DNA of 64,000 nt, taken from assembly GCF_003001815.1 (NCBI RefSeq), contig NZ_PVMZ01000003.1:558001-622000 (forward strand), in the 5' to 3' direction. Below are positions 37,558 through 45,630 of this stretch, piece after piece. Within the stretch, counting starts at the first letter, position 1; each line of letters opens with the position of its first letter. The notes below the pieces were generated by a model. It was not told the origin of the DNA. It worked only from the letters and a program-made list of their open reading frames with translations, and did no database searches. This DNA comes from Actinoplanes italicus (lineage in GTDB: Bacteria; Actinomycetota; Actinomycetes; Mycobacteriales; Micromonosporaceae). Made by a program: the position numbers and the translations under genes.

Positions 37558-38460
37558 ATGACGTTCCTGGTGATCGGCGGTACCGGTATCGACACCGTGG
37601 TGCCCGTGGCGGACCTGCCGGTGCTCGCCGCCGACTCGGCACGGCCGCAGGGCCCCATCGAGGATCACGTCTCCCACACCGGCACCTGCGTGGCGCTCGC
37701 GTTGCATGCGCTCGGTGAGCGGGTCACGGTGATCGACACGGTGGGTGACGACGAACCGGGTCGCCGGGTGCGTGCCGCGTTCGAGGGATGGGGTATCGGC
37801 CTGCGGGCAGCGCCGGCCCCGGCGGGTACCCGCCGGGCGGTCAACCTGATGAGCCCGGACGGCCGGCGGCTGTCGCTGTACGACGGACGCGACGTTCCGG
37901 GATACCGCCTGCCCGAGAAGTACCACCGGCCGCTGCCCGACGGGATCCGGCACGTCCACGTCACGATCATCGACTGGGCCCGCCACCTCATCCCGGAGCT
38001 GCGGGCGGCCGGTCTCACCGTCTCCACCGACCTGCACGACTGGGACGGCGACAACCCGCACCACCTCGACTTCGCGCTCGGCGCGGACGTCGTCTTCGTC
38101 AGCGGGGTGCAGCTGGCCGCCGGAGCCGCCGGGCGGATCCTCGCCGACGGCGTGGCGACCAGGGTCGTCGTCACCAACGGCGGGGAGGGCGCCGACCTCC
38201 ACACCCGCGACGGGGTCACCCACCGGGACGCGGTCGATCCGGGCGCGCCGATCGTCGACACCAACGGGGCCGGGGACGCGTTCGCGGCCGCGTTCCTGAG
38301 CGCCTGGCTGTCCGGTTCGGGTGACGACGAGTGCCTCGATCAGGCGGTGGTCGCCGGGGCGTACGCCTGCACCGCCCCCGTCGGCGCGGGCGCCTTCATC
38401 GATCGAGCGGGACTGGACGCCGCCGGGCTGCCTGGTACGCCAGAGCGCCACCCGCGATAA
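37558..38460 (+). CDS. PfkB-family carbohydrate/nucleoside kinase
   Basis: A 300-residue ribokinase-fold protein. It has the N-terminal LVIGGTGIDTVVPVADLP, a GTCVALALHALGERVTVIDTVGDDEPG segment, and the C-terminal PfkB signature IVDTNGAGDAFAAAFLSAWL with the catalytic aspartate in the GAGD loop. The sugar or nucleoside substrate cannot be told. The last 65 bases overlap the convergent permease gene. Confidence 0.87.
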   Translation: MTFLVIGGTGIDTVVPVADLPVLAADSARPQGPIEDHVSHTGTCVALALHALGERVTVIDTVGDDEPGRRVRAAFEGWGIGLRAAPAPAGTRRAVNLMSPDGRRLSLYDGRDVPGYRLPEKYHRPLPDGIRHVHVTIIDWARHLIPELRAAGLTVSTDLHDWDGDNPHHLDFALGADVVFVSGVQLAAGAAGRILADGVATRVVVTNGGEGADLHTRDGVTHRDAVDPGAPIVDTNGAGDAFAAAFLSAWLSGSGDDECLDQAVVAGAYACTAPVGAGAFIDRAGLDAAGLPGTPERHPR

Positions 38461-39616
38461 CCAGGCTGAGCAGGGCAGTCGGCCCGTTCAGCCAGAGCAG
38501 TGCGACCACGGCCGCGAACGCGGTCCCGGCCACCACGCGGGACCCGCCACCGGGCAGCAGGCGCAACGCGGCCGCCGTGCCGATCACGTACACCAGGGTG
38601 AAGCAGCCGGTCACCAGCAGGGCGGCGGTGTGCAGGCCGATCGGCAGCAGCACGGCCGCGACGCTGCTCAGGAAGATGAAGGTCAGCGAGCGGCGCTGCG
38701 CACCGAACACCCGGGCCGGCAGTGCGCTCTCGGCGGCCAGCGCGACCCCGAGCCTGCTCGCTCCGGCGAAGTACGCGTTGACCGCGCCGAGGGTCAGCAC
38801 CACGGCCACGACGGCGGTGATGACCCGGACCGGGCCGCCGAGCCCGATCGCCAGCAGGTCGGCCAGCGGTGCCCGGCTGCCGGCCAGCCCTGGACCGAGT
38901 GCCAGCACGCTGACCGTGGCGACGGCGAGGTAGAGGACACCGACCACGGCGACCGCGATCAGCGTGGCCCGGGGCACGTCGCGGCGCGGGTCCCGGTACT
39001 CGCCGGAGAGTGAGGACAGCGCCTCCCATCCGGCGAAACCCCAGACCAGCAGGGCGGCGGCCGCGCCGACTCCGGTCCAGCCGTGCGGGGCGAACGGGGT
39101 CAGGTTCGACCAGCGGGCGTGCGGCAGGGCGGCGATCACGGTCACCACCAGCAGCACCGCGAGCGAGACCGAGAGGACCACCTGGACCCGCCCGGACACC
39201 TTCAGGCCGAACCAGTTCATCGTGTACGCCGTACCGACGATCACCACGAAGGTGGCGAGCTCGGTGGCCCGGCCGCCACCGAGGACGTCGGAGACGTACC
39301 CGCCGGTGAAGCCGACCGCGACCGGCGCGCCGAGCGGGACCGCGAAGTAGAAGCACCAGCCGACCGCCGCCGAGACCCGAGGGCCGAACGCCATGCCGGC
39401 GTACGTGGAGACACCGCCGCCGTCCGGATACCGGGCGCCGAGGGCGGCGAACGTCCAGGCCAGCGGCGCGGACAGGACGATCAGGGCGATCCAGGCGACC
39501 AGCGACGCGGGCCCGGCCGCGTCGGCGGCGAGCGCGGGCAGGGAGATCAGCCCGGTGCCCAGGACGGCGCCGACGGAGAGCGCGGCGCCCTGGGAGACGG
39601 ACAGGTCGGTCTTCAA
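38396..39616 (-). CDS. APC-family amino acid permease
   Basis: A 406-residue transporter with eleven or twelve hydrophobic helices. It begins LKTDLSVSQGAALSVGAVLGTGLISLPALAA, where GTGLISLP is the typical unwound-helix motif of amino acid-polyamine-organocation transporters, and has LVWGFAGWEALSSLSGEYRDPRRDVPRATL. The TTG start at 39616 overlaps the stop of the upstream gene (TTGA); the reading frame stays open much farther upstream but that portion is antisense-like Arg/Pro-rich and unrelated. Substrate unknown. Confidence 0.87.
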   Translation of the reverse strand: MKTDLSVSQGAALSVGAVLGTGLISLPALAADAAGPASLVAWIALIVLSAPLAWTFAALGARYPDGGGVSTYAGMAFGPRVSAAVGWCFYFAVPLGAPVAVGFTGGYVSDVLGGGRATELATFVVIVGTAYTMNWFGLKVSGRVQVVLSVSLAVLLVVTVIAALPHARWSNLTPFAPHGWTGVGAAAALLVWGFAGWEALSSLSGEYRDPRRDVPRATLIAVAVVGVLYLAVATVSVLALGPGLAGSRAPLADLLAIGLGGPVRVITAVVAVVLTLGAVNAYFAGASRLGVALAAESALPARVFGAQRRSLTFIFLSSVAAVLLPIGLHTAALLVTGCFTLVYVIGTAAALRLLPGGGSRVVAGTAFAAVVALLWLNGPTALLSLVIAGGALAYQAARRRPVPLDR

Positions 39617-40239
39617 ACCCCGAGGCGGGCGGTACGGAGACGCTCGGCCACGTCGGCAGCGCCCTCCAGGGTCACCCGGGCGGCGCGCTGCCGGCCGAAG
39701 AAGAAGACGGCGATCTCGCCCACGTCGCCGATGATCCGGATCTGGGGTTCGGCACCGTTGCGGATCGCGGGCAGGCCGGTCGCCTCGATCGAGGCGGTGA
39801 TCTTCAGACGGCTCAGGGCGGCCCGGGAGATCAGCTTCAGGTTGCGCCAGAGGGTGGTCTCGAGCTCCCTGTCGAGCTGCCGCGGCTCCCACGTGCCGCC
39901 GCCGCGGCGGACGTCCTCGTGGTGGATGAACATCTCCATGGTGTTGGCGAGGGGGTCGACCACCGGGTTGCTCACCGGGCTCCACACCGGCGGGGTGCGG
40001 AGCTGAGAGATCAATTGGTCGTACGGCAGCGCGGCACGGGCCAGCCGCACCTTCTCTCCGTGCTCGGCGAGGGGCTTGATCAGGAGGCCGACAGCCGAGT
40101 CCGGCCGCCGCTCGCGGACCACGATGTGTGCCGCGAGGTCGCGCGTGGTCCACCCCTCGCAGAGCGTCGGAGCGTCCGGGCCCTCGCTCAGCAGCAGGTC
40201 GGCCAGGAGTTCCCGCTCGGCGCGGGCGTAGTTGGTCAT
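39613..40239 (-). CDS. TIGR03085-like / DinB-superfamily (mycothiol-type maleylpyruvate isomerase-related) protein
   Basis: A 208-residue protein beginning TNYARAERELLADLLLSEGPDAPTLCEGWTTRDLAAHIVVRERR: the pattern CEGWT-x-DLAAH-x2-RE is characteristic of actinobacterial members of the mycothiol-dependent metal-binding DinB-like superfamily. ANTMEMFIHHEDVRR supplies two further histidines for a metal site. Reaction unknown. The ATG at 40239 is chosen from homology; TACGAT lies seven bases upstream. Translationally coupled to the permease. Confidence 0.85.
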   Translation of the reverse strand: MTNYARAERELLADLLLSEGPDAPTLCEGWTTRDLAAHIVVRERRPDSAVGLLIKPLAEHGEKVRLARAALPYDQLISQLRTPPVWSPVSNPVVDPLANTMEMFIHHEDVRRGGGTWEPRQLDRELETTLWRNLKLISRAALSRLKITASIEATGLPAIRNGAEPQIRIIGDVGEIAVFFFGRQRAARVTLEGAADVAERLRTARLGV

Positions 40240-40363
40240 GCAGCCGATCGTAAGCGACACATGACGATGTAATCGTGGCCACAATGTAAATGGGTGCGCA
40301 GTGGGCAAGGATGGACCGGTAAGGTCGGATGTGCCGACGAATGCTTACCAGTCAGGTAGGAAT

Positions 40364-42127
40364 GTGACCAGCAGGACCGGCAATGACGTGCTGGTACGGG
40401 GGCTGCGGGTGCTCGGCCGGGCGATCCGGACGGAGCCACGGCTCTTCACCGTCAGCGCGATCGGCAGCAGCTTCTTCGGATTCCTGATCATTGCGAACTC
40501 GTACGTCGTGGGCGCGATCATCGGCGATGTCGTGGTGCCCGCCTTCGCCGAGCACCGTGTCGGCTCGGGCGGCCTGGCTCTCGCCGTCGCCGCGCTGCTC
40601 GGACTCAGCGTGCTGCGGATCGCCAGCATCTGGGCCCGCCGGCTGGGCGCCGGGTTCATGCAGTTCCGCCTGCAGGCCCGATACCGGCGCGCCGTGACTC
40701 GCCGCTACCTGTCGCTGCCGCCGGAGTGGCACCAGCGGCACGCCACCGGATCCCTGCTCTCCAACGCCGGCTCCGACGTCGAGGCCGCGTTCGCGCCGAT
40801 CGCGCCGCTGCCGTTCGCGGTCGGCACGATCGTGATGATCGCCGGGGCGGTGGTCGCGCTCTTCCTCACCGACTGGGTGCTGGCCCTGGTCGGGGTCGCG
40901 CTGTTCCCGGCCCTGTTCGCGCTGAACTTCTTCTACTCGCGCCGGATGTCACCCCGCCAGATCCACGCCCAGCGGATGCGGGCGAAGGTCGCCGCGGTGG
41001 CGCACGAGAGCTTCGACGGCGCCCTGGTGGTCAAGACGATGGGCCGGGAGGCCGACGAGTCCCGCCGGTTCGGGGTGTTCGTCTCCGAGCTGCGTGACGC
41101 GCTGGTCGCGGTGGGCCGGCTGCGCGGTGTCTTCGACCCGCTCATGGAGAGCCTGCCCAGCGTCGGCACGCTCGCCGTGCTGCTGCTCGGCACCTGGCGG
41201 CTGCAGGCCGGCGCGATCACGGTGACCGAGGTGGTCAGCGTCGCGTTCCTGTTCACCGTGCTGGCGTTCCCGGTGCGGGCGATCGGCTGGGTGGTCGGCG
41301 AGCTGCCGCGCAGCGTCGCCGGCTGGGAGCGGGTCGAGTCGGTGCTGTCCGCGGAGGGCGACCTGGAGTACGGCTCCGGTGAACTGCCCGGCACCGGTCC
41401 CGCCGAACTGCGCTTCGACCGGGTCGGATACCGGTACGCCGACGGCCCGCCCGTGCTCACCGACGTGACCTTCACCGTCCCGGCCGGCAAGACGGTGGCC
41501 CTGGTCGGCGCGACCGGCTCCGGCAAGTCCACGATCGCGGCGCTCGCCATGCGGCTGGTCGACCCGGAGTCCGGCGCGGTCTCCCTGGACGGCATGAAAC
41601 TGCCCGATCTGTCGGCGCCCGAGCTGGCCGGGGCGACCGCACTGGTCCCGCAGATCCCGTTCGTCTTCGACGACACGATCCGCGGCAACGTGGCCCTGGA
41701 CCGGCCCGGCATCGACGACGACCGGGTCTGGGCGGCGCTGCGGCTGGCCCAGGCCGGCGGGTTCGTCGGCGGGCTGCCCGGTCAGCTGGACACCGAGGTC
41801 GGCGAGCGGGGCACGTCGCTGTCCGGCGGGCAGCGGCAGCGGCTCACGCTGGCCCGGGCGCTGGCCGGCCGGCCCCGGCTGCTGGTGCTCGACGACGCGA
41901 CCAGCGCGGTCGACCCGCGGGTGGAGGCCGCCATCCTCGGCGCGCTGCGCGAGTCGGGCACGTCGCTGCTGGTGGTCGCCTACCGGCGGGCCAGCATCGC
42001 GCTCGCCGACGAGGTGGTCTACCTGCATCAGGGCCGGGTGGTGGCCACCGGCACGCACGCCGGGCTGATGGCGACGCAGCCGGGTTACCGGGATCTGGTC
42101 ACGGCGTACGAGAAGGCTGACAAATGA
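40364..42127 (+). CDS. ABC exporter half-transporter, degenerate ATPase site subunit
   Basis: A 587-residue half-transporter: six-helix type I exporter domain (about 20-310), then an ATPase domain. Walker A is GATGSGKST and the signature LSGGQRQR is canonical, but Walker B reads LLVLDDATSAVD: Asp511 replaces the catalytic glutamate, and the H-loop histidine is Tyr540 (VVAYRRAS). That is the pattern of the degenerate subunit of heterodimeric exporters. Start at GTG 40364 (AGGTAGGA upstream) is preferred; GTG at 40331 or 40301 is possible. The stop overlaps the next gene, its likely partner. Confidence 0.9.
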   Translation: MTSRTGNDVLVRGLRVLGRAIRTEPRLFTVSAIGSSFFGFLIIANSYVVGAIIGDVVVPAFAEHRVGSGGLALAVAALLGLSVLRIASIWARRLGAGFMQFRLQARYRRAVTRRYLSLPPEWHQRHATGSLLSNAGSDVEAAFAPIAPLPFAVGTIVMIAGAVVALFLTDWVLALVGVALFPALFALNFFYSRRMSPRQIHAQRMRAKVAAVAHESFDGALVVKTMGREADESRRFGVFVSELRDALVAVGRLRGVFDPLMESLPSVGTLAVLLLGTWRLQAGAITVTEVVSVAFLFTVLAFPVRAIGWVVGELPRSVAGWERVESVLSAEGDLEYGSGELPGTGPAELRFDRVGYRYADGPPVLTDVTFTVPAGKTVALVGATGSGKSTIAALAMRLVDPESGAVSLDGMKLPDLSAPELAGATALVPQIPFVFDDTIRGNVALDRPGIDDDRVWAALRLAQAGGFVGGLPGQLDTEVGERGTSLSGGQRQRLTLARALAGRPRLLVLDDATSAVDPRVEAAILGALRESGTSLLVVAYRRASIALADEVVYLHQGRVVATGTHAGLMATQPGYRDLVTAYEKADK

Positions 42128-43977
42128 ACCTTTTGCAACGTGGCGAGGCCCGGGCCACCCGCCGCCGGACGACGAACCCGAGCCTTCAGGCTCGAAGCCA
42201 GGTTGAAAAAGGTTCATCGAGCGACGTCGGAGCCCTTGCCACCTTCCGGCGCGGGCTGGCCCTGTCGCCCGAGCTGCGTACCGGGCTGGCCGGCACGATC
42301 GCCCTGGCGATCCTGCAGATGTCCGGCCGGGTGGCCGTGCCGATCGCCGTGCAGCAGGGCATCGACCACGGCATCAACGGGCCCGGCGGCCCGGACACCC
42401 GGCTGGTGCTCGGGATCGTGGCGCTGACTCTGATCGCGCTGGCCGTCTCGACGTTCTGCGGGTATCTGATGACCCGGCGGCTCTTCACGGTCACCGAGAC
42501 CGCGCTGGGCGGCATCCGCTCGCGGACCTTCCGGCACATCCACGATTTGTCGATGCTGCACCAGCAGTCCGAGCGGCGCGGCTCCATGGTGTCCCGGGTG
42601 ACCGGTGACGTCGACCAGATCTCGGTGTTCCTGCAGACCGGCGGCGTGCAGCTGCTGCTCGCCTTCGGGCAGCTGGTCGTCTCCACGGTCGTCATGTTCG
42701 TCTACTCGTGGCAGCTCACGATCGTGGTGCTGCTCGCTTTCGGGCCGGCGGTGGGAGTGATCCGGCTGTTCCAGAAGCGACTGGCCGCCGCCTATCGCAC
42801 GGTCCGCGAACGAAGCGGTGTGATGCTCGGCACGGTGGCGGAGAGTGTGGTGGGCGCCACGGTGATCCGTTCGTTCGGGGTCTCCGGGCGCACCGGCCGG
42901 CGCCTGGACCACTCCATCGACGACCTCCGGAAGGCGCAGCAGCGGGCCATGCGCACCAGCGTCGCCAGTTTCTCCAGCGGTGAGCTGAGCGGTGGACTGG
43001 CACTGTCCGGAGTGGTGGTCGCAGGTGTCCTGCTCGGAGCCGGCGGTGACCTCACGGTGGGCCGGCTGACCGCGTTCCTGTTCCTGGTGACGCTCTTCAT
43101 CCAGCCGGTGCAGATCGCCACCGAGCAGCTCAACGAGGCGCAGAACGCGGTCGCCGGGTGGCGGCGCATCCTCGACGTGCTGGACGTCGACCCGGACGTG
43201 GCCGACCCCGACGACGAGGGTGTCGAGCTTCCGGCCGGCCCGCTGTCGGTCCGCTTCGACGACGTGTCGTTCCGCTATCCGGGCGGGCCGATCGTGCTGT
43301 CGCACGTGGACCTGGAGCTCGAGGCCCGCAGGAAGTACGCGGTGGTGGGGGAGACCGGCAGCGGCAAGACGACGTTCGCCAAGCTGCTCACCCGGCTCAT
43401 GGACCCCGCCGAGGGCACGGTGCTGCTGTCCGGGGAGCCGCTCACCGGGGTGCGTTTCTCGTCCCTGCGGTCGCGGGTGGTGATGGTGCCGCAGGACGGG
43501 TTCCTGTTCGACGCGACGATCGCCGAGAACATCCGCTTCGCCGAGCCGTCGCTCACCGACGAGCAGCTGCGAGTGGCCTTCACCGAGCTGGGGCTCGGGG
43601 ACTGGCTCGACGGTCTGCCGGCGGGGCTCGAGACGGCGGTGGGCGAGCGTGGCGAGTCGCTCAGTGTGGGCGAGAGGCAGCTGGTGGCGCTGGTACGCGC
43701 GTACGTCGCCGATCCCGATCTGCTGGTGCTCGACGAGGCGACCAGTGCGGTCGACCCGGCCACCGAGGTGCGGCTGCAGTACGCCCTGGACCTGGTGACC
43801 CGTGGCCGGACCACGGTCGCCATCGCGCACCGGCTCTCCACGGCCCAGTCCGCGGACGAGGTCATCGTGGTGGATGCGGGCCGCGTCGTACAACGCGGCC
43901 CGCATGCCCGCCTCGTCGCCGAGGAGGGTTCGATCTACGCCAAGCTCTACGCCAGCTGGTTGGAACAGACACGCTGA
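42124..43977 (+). CDS. ABC exporter half-transporter, catalytic subunit
   Basis: A 617-residue half-transporter. Six hydrophobic helices, then an ATPase domain with Walker A GETGSGKTT, canonical Walker B LLVLDEATSAVD with the catalytic glutamate, and canonical H-loop IAHRLSTAQ; its signature is altered, LSVGERQ instead of LSGGQ. Combined with the preceding subunit this gives one consensus and one degenerate ATP site. The ATG overlaps the upstream stop (ATGA). Drug or lipid export is the usual role; cargo unknown. Confidence 0.92.
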   Translation: MNLLQRGEARATRRRTTNPSLQARSQVEKGSSSDVGALATFRRGLALSPELRTGLAGTIALAILQMSGRVAVPIAVQQGIDHGINGPGGPDTRLVLGIVALTLIALAVSTFCGYLMTRRLFTVTETALGGIRSRTFRHIHDLSMLHQQSERRGSMVSRVTGDVDQISVFLQTGGVQLLLAFGQLVVSTVVMFVYSWQLTIVVLLAFGPAVGVIRLFQKRLAAAYRTVRERSGVMLGTVAESVVGATVIRSFGVSGRTGRRLDHSIDDLRKAQQRAMRTSVASFSSGELSGGLALSGVVVAGVLLGAGGDLTVGRLTAFLFLVTLFIQPVQIATEQLNEAQNAVAGWRRILDVLDVDPDVADPDDEGVELPAGPLSVRFDDVSFRYPGGPIVLSHVDLELEARRKYAVVGETGSGKTTFAKLLTRLMDPAEGTVLLSGEPLTGVRFSSLRSRVVMVPQDGFLFDATIAENIRFAEPSLTDEQLRVAFTELGLGDWLDGLPAGLETAVGERGESLSVGERQLVALVRAYVADPDLLVLDEATSAVDPATEVRLQYALDLVTRGRTTVAIAHRLSTAQSADEVIVVDAGRVVQRGPHARLVAEEGSIYAKLYASWLEQTR

Positions 43978-44007
43978 CCGGGGGTCCCCGGTGAGATGAG
44001 CGCGTCG

Positions 44008-44041
44008 CTCGCAGCGGCCGCGGTGATGCGACCGCTGCGAG
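44008..44041. terminator. bidirectional hairpin between the ABC exporter and rpsD
   Basis: Perfect 10-bp stem CTCGCAGCGG / CCGCTGCGAG with a 14-base loop in the 101-base convergent gap. Confidence 0.55.
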
Positions 44042-44078
44042 AGGCCCGCCATTTCAGCGATTCAAGAGCCGGAACTGC

Positions 44079-44687
44079 CTATCGGGCGTAGTACTCGACG
44101 ACCATCTGCTCGTCGCACAGCACCGGGATCTCGGACCGCTGCGGGGCCCGGATCACGGTGGTCCGCAGCTCCTCCAGGACGGTGGAGAGGTACGGCGCGG
44201 TCGGGCCGTCGATGTGCGTGCCGGTCGCCGCGATCTGGAACGGCGGCTTCTGCCGGCTGGTCTCCTTGACCTCGATGACCTGGCCGGGCTTCAGCTTGTA
44301 GCCGGGACGGTCCACCTTCTTGCCGTCCACGGTGAAGTGGCCGTGCACCACGAGCTGGCGGGCCTGGTAGATGGTCCGGGTGAAACCGGCGCGGAACACC
44401 GTGGCGTCCAGACGGCGCTCGAGCAGCGTGACCATGGTCTCGCCGGTCTTGCCCTCGGCCTTGTGGGCGGCGTCGTACGCGGCCCGCATCTGGACCTCGC
44501 TGATGTTGTACTGGTGGCGCAGCCGCTGCTTCTCCAGCAGACGGACCTGGTAGTCGGAGGCCTTACGACGGCCACGGCCGTGCACGCCCGGCGGGAACGG
44601 CCGGCGCTCGAAGTACTTGACGCACTTACGCGTCAGAGGGATTCCGAGGGCCCGCGAGAGCTTCGCCTTGGGTCGGGAGTTGTTCAA
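44079..44687 (-). CDS. rpsD: 30S ribosomal protein S4 (probable second copy)
   Basis: S4 (202 residues) binds 16S rRNA in the small subunit. N-terminal NNSRPKAKLSRALGIPLTR...YFERRPFPPGVHGRGRRK, the S4 domain RLDATVFRAGFTRTIYQARQLVVHGHFTVDGKKVDRPG and C-terminal CDEQMVVEYYAR. Only one cysteine occurs near the N-terminus, so it is the zinc-free form. The TTG start at 44687 has AGGAG seven bases before it; a longer frame reaches 44759 but crosses the operator. It stands alone, away from any ribosomal operon, and its promoter region has iron-box-like sites, so I infer a conditionally used paralogue; if the genome has no other rpsD that would be wrong. Confidence 0.9.
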   Translation of the reverse strand: MNNSRPKAKLSRALGIPLTRKCVKYFERRPFPPGVHGRGRRKASDYQVRLLEKQRLRHQYNISEVQMRAAYDAAHKAEGKTGETMVTLLERRLDATVFRAGFTRTIYQARQLVVHGHFTVDGKKVDRPGYKLKPGQVIEVKETSRQKPPFQIAATGTHIDGPTAPYLSTVLEELRTTVIRAPQRSEIPVLCDEQMVVEYYAR

Positions 44688-44701
44688 CTGCGATCTCCTG
44701 T

Positions 44702-44740
44702 TACGGTTAGCCTTGCCTAACTTAGGTAAGCCTAACCGGT
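44702..44740. promoter_or_regulatory. two DtxR/IdeR iron-box-like operators
   Basis: Known iron-box consensus: TWAGGTWAGSCTWACCTWA. Plus-strand 44722-44740 matches at 16 of 19 positions (first 16 bases exact, TTAGGTAAGCCTAACC). Minus-strand 44702-44720 matches at 17 of 19 (TTAGGCAAGGCTAACC core). They sit back to back in the 70-base gap between rpsD and the DUF2470 gene, so one metal-sensing repressor could control both. Confidence 0.75.
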
Positions 44741-44757
44741 GCCCGGAGGTGCTCGTC

Positions 44758-45495
44758 ATGCAACCCAGTCCCGCCGAGATCGCGCGTACTCTCGCCGCCG
44801 GTCACCTGCCCGCCGTCGCCCACATCGCGTGCCGTCCGGGACCGACTCCGGTCCGGCACGTGACCGACGCGCAGGGACGGGTACTGCTGCTCGTGCCACG
44901 CGAGGGTACTCTCGCCGGGGCATTGCGCCCACAGGACGGTAACGACGACACCGCACTCGTTCTGGACATCCGAGACGTGCCGCCCATGGCGACGTCGCCG
45001 TCGCTCGGCCGGATCTGGGTCAGCGGCTGGGCCGCGAAACTCGAGGGCGACGACGCCAGGGCCGCCGCGCTGGACTACGCCGACACCGACGCCTGCGGCG
45101 ATCTGCTCGACATCGGTGAGAGTCAGTCGCTCTACCGGATGGAGGTCGCCGAGGTCCGCTACGAGCGCAACGAGAAGCTCGTGGAGATCGACCCGGACGA
45201 CTACGCCGAGGCCACCCCGGACCCGCTGCGTGCCGTCGAGTTCGATCTGATCGCCGACCTGGCCGACCACCACATGAGCGAGATGAGCGACTACGTGCGC
45301 CGCCAGCTCGGCAAAGAGGCGCGGCCGGGAGACGAGCCCAAGGTCGTACGGATGGACCGTTACGGATTCGTCGTGCGGATGGGCGGGCGCAGTGCCCGCC
45401 TGGCCTTCCCCCGTCCGGTGACCGACCGCCACGACCTGGCGCACCTGCTCCACCCGATCCTCTGCCGCCGCTGCTGCAACAGCAGCGCCGCCTGA
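44758..45495 (+). CDS. DUF2470-domain protein (HugZ-like, heme-related)
   Basis: A 245-residue protein with an N-terminal half resembling a flavin/heme split barrel (AHIACRPGPTPVRHVTDAQGRVLLLV) and a C-terminal DUF2470-type domain (FDLIADLADHHMSEMSDYVRR ... VRMDRYGFVVRMGGRSARLAFPRPVTD), as in HugZ-type heme-utilisation proteins. The C-terminus has the cysteine cluster CRRCC. Iron or heme metabolism is supported by the iron boxes just upstream. ATG at 44758 has GGAGG eight bases ahead. Confidence 0.8.
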   Translation: MQPSPAEIARTLAAGHLPAVAHIACRPGPTPVRHVTDAQGRVLLLVPREGTLAGALRPQDGNDDTALVLDIRDVPPMATSPSLGRIWVSGWAAKLEGDDARAAALDYADTDACGDLLDIGESQSLYRMEVAEVRYERNEKLVEIDPDDYAEATPDPLRAVEFDLIADLADHHMSEMSDYVRRQLGKEARPGDEPKVVRMDRYGFVVRMGGRSARLAFPRPVTDRHDLAHLLHPILCRRCCNSSAA

Positions 45496-45512
45496 GGTCA
45501 CACCGACGAGGC

Positions 45513-45559
45513 GGGCCCCCACGGCCGACCTTCTGCCGCCGTCATGGCCGTGGGAGCCC
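45513..45559. terminator. hairpin 1 in the DUF2470 convergent gap
   Basis: Arms 45513-45526 and 45546-45559 pair at 13 of 14 positions (core CCCACGGCC / GGCCGTGGG), 19-base loop. Confidence 0.5.
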
Positions 45560-45565
45560 GTCTTC

Positions 45566-45601
45566 GAGCCCTGCCACCCGGTGCCGCGGGTGGCAGGGCT
45601 C
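45566..45601 (+). terminator. hairpin 2: terminator after the DUF2470 gene
   Basis: Perfect 15-bp stem (45566-45580 with 45587-45601), six-base loop, followed by ACAACTTTTG. It can also stop the convergent transcript from the minus strand. Confidence 0.75.
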
Positions 45602-45630
45602 ACAACTTTTGTGGCGCTCCAGGAGCGTTC

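Noticed and set aside
38396..40282. 628-residue permease with a long N-terminal domain
   Set aside because: The upstream part is the antisense-like frame of the DinB-type gene; the TTG at 39616 in the TTGA overlap gives a normal permease.
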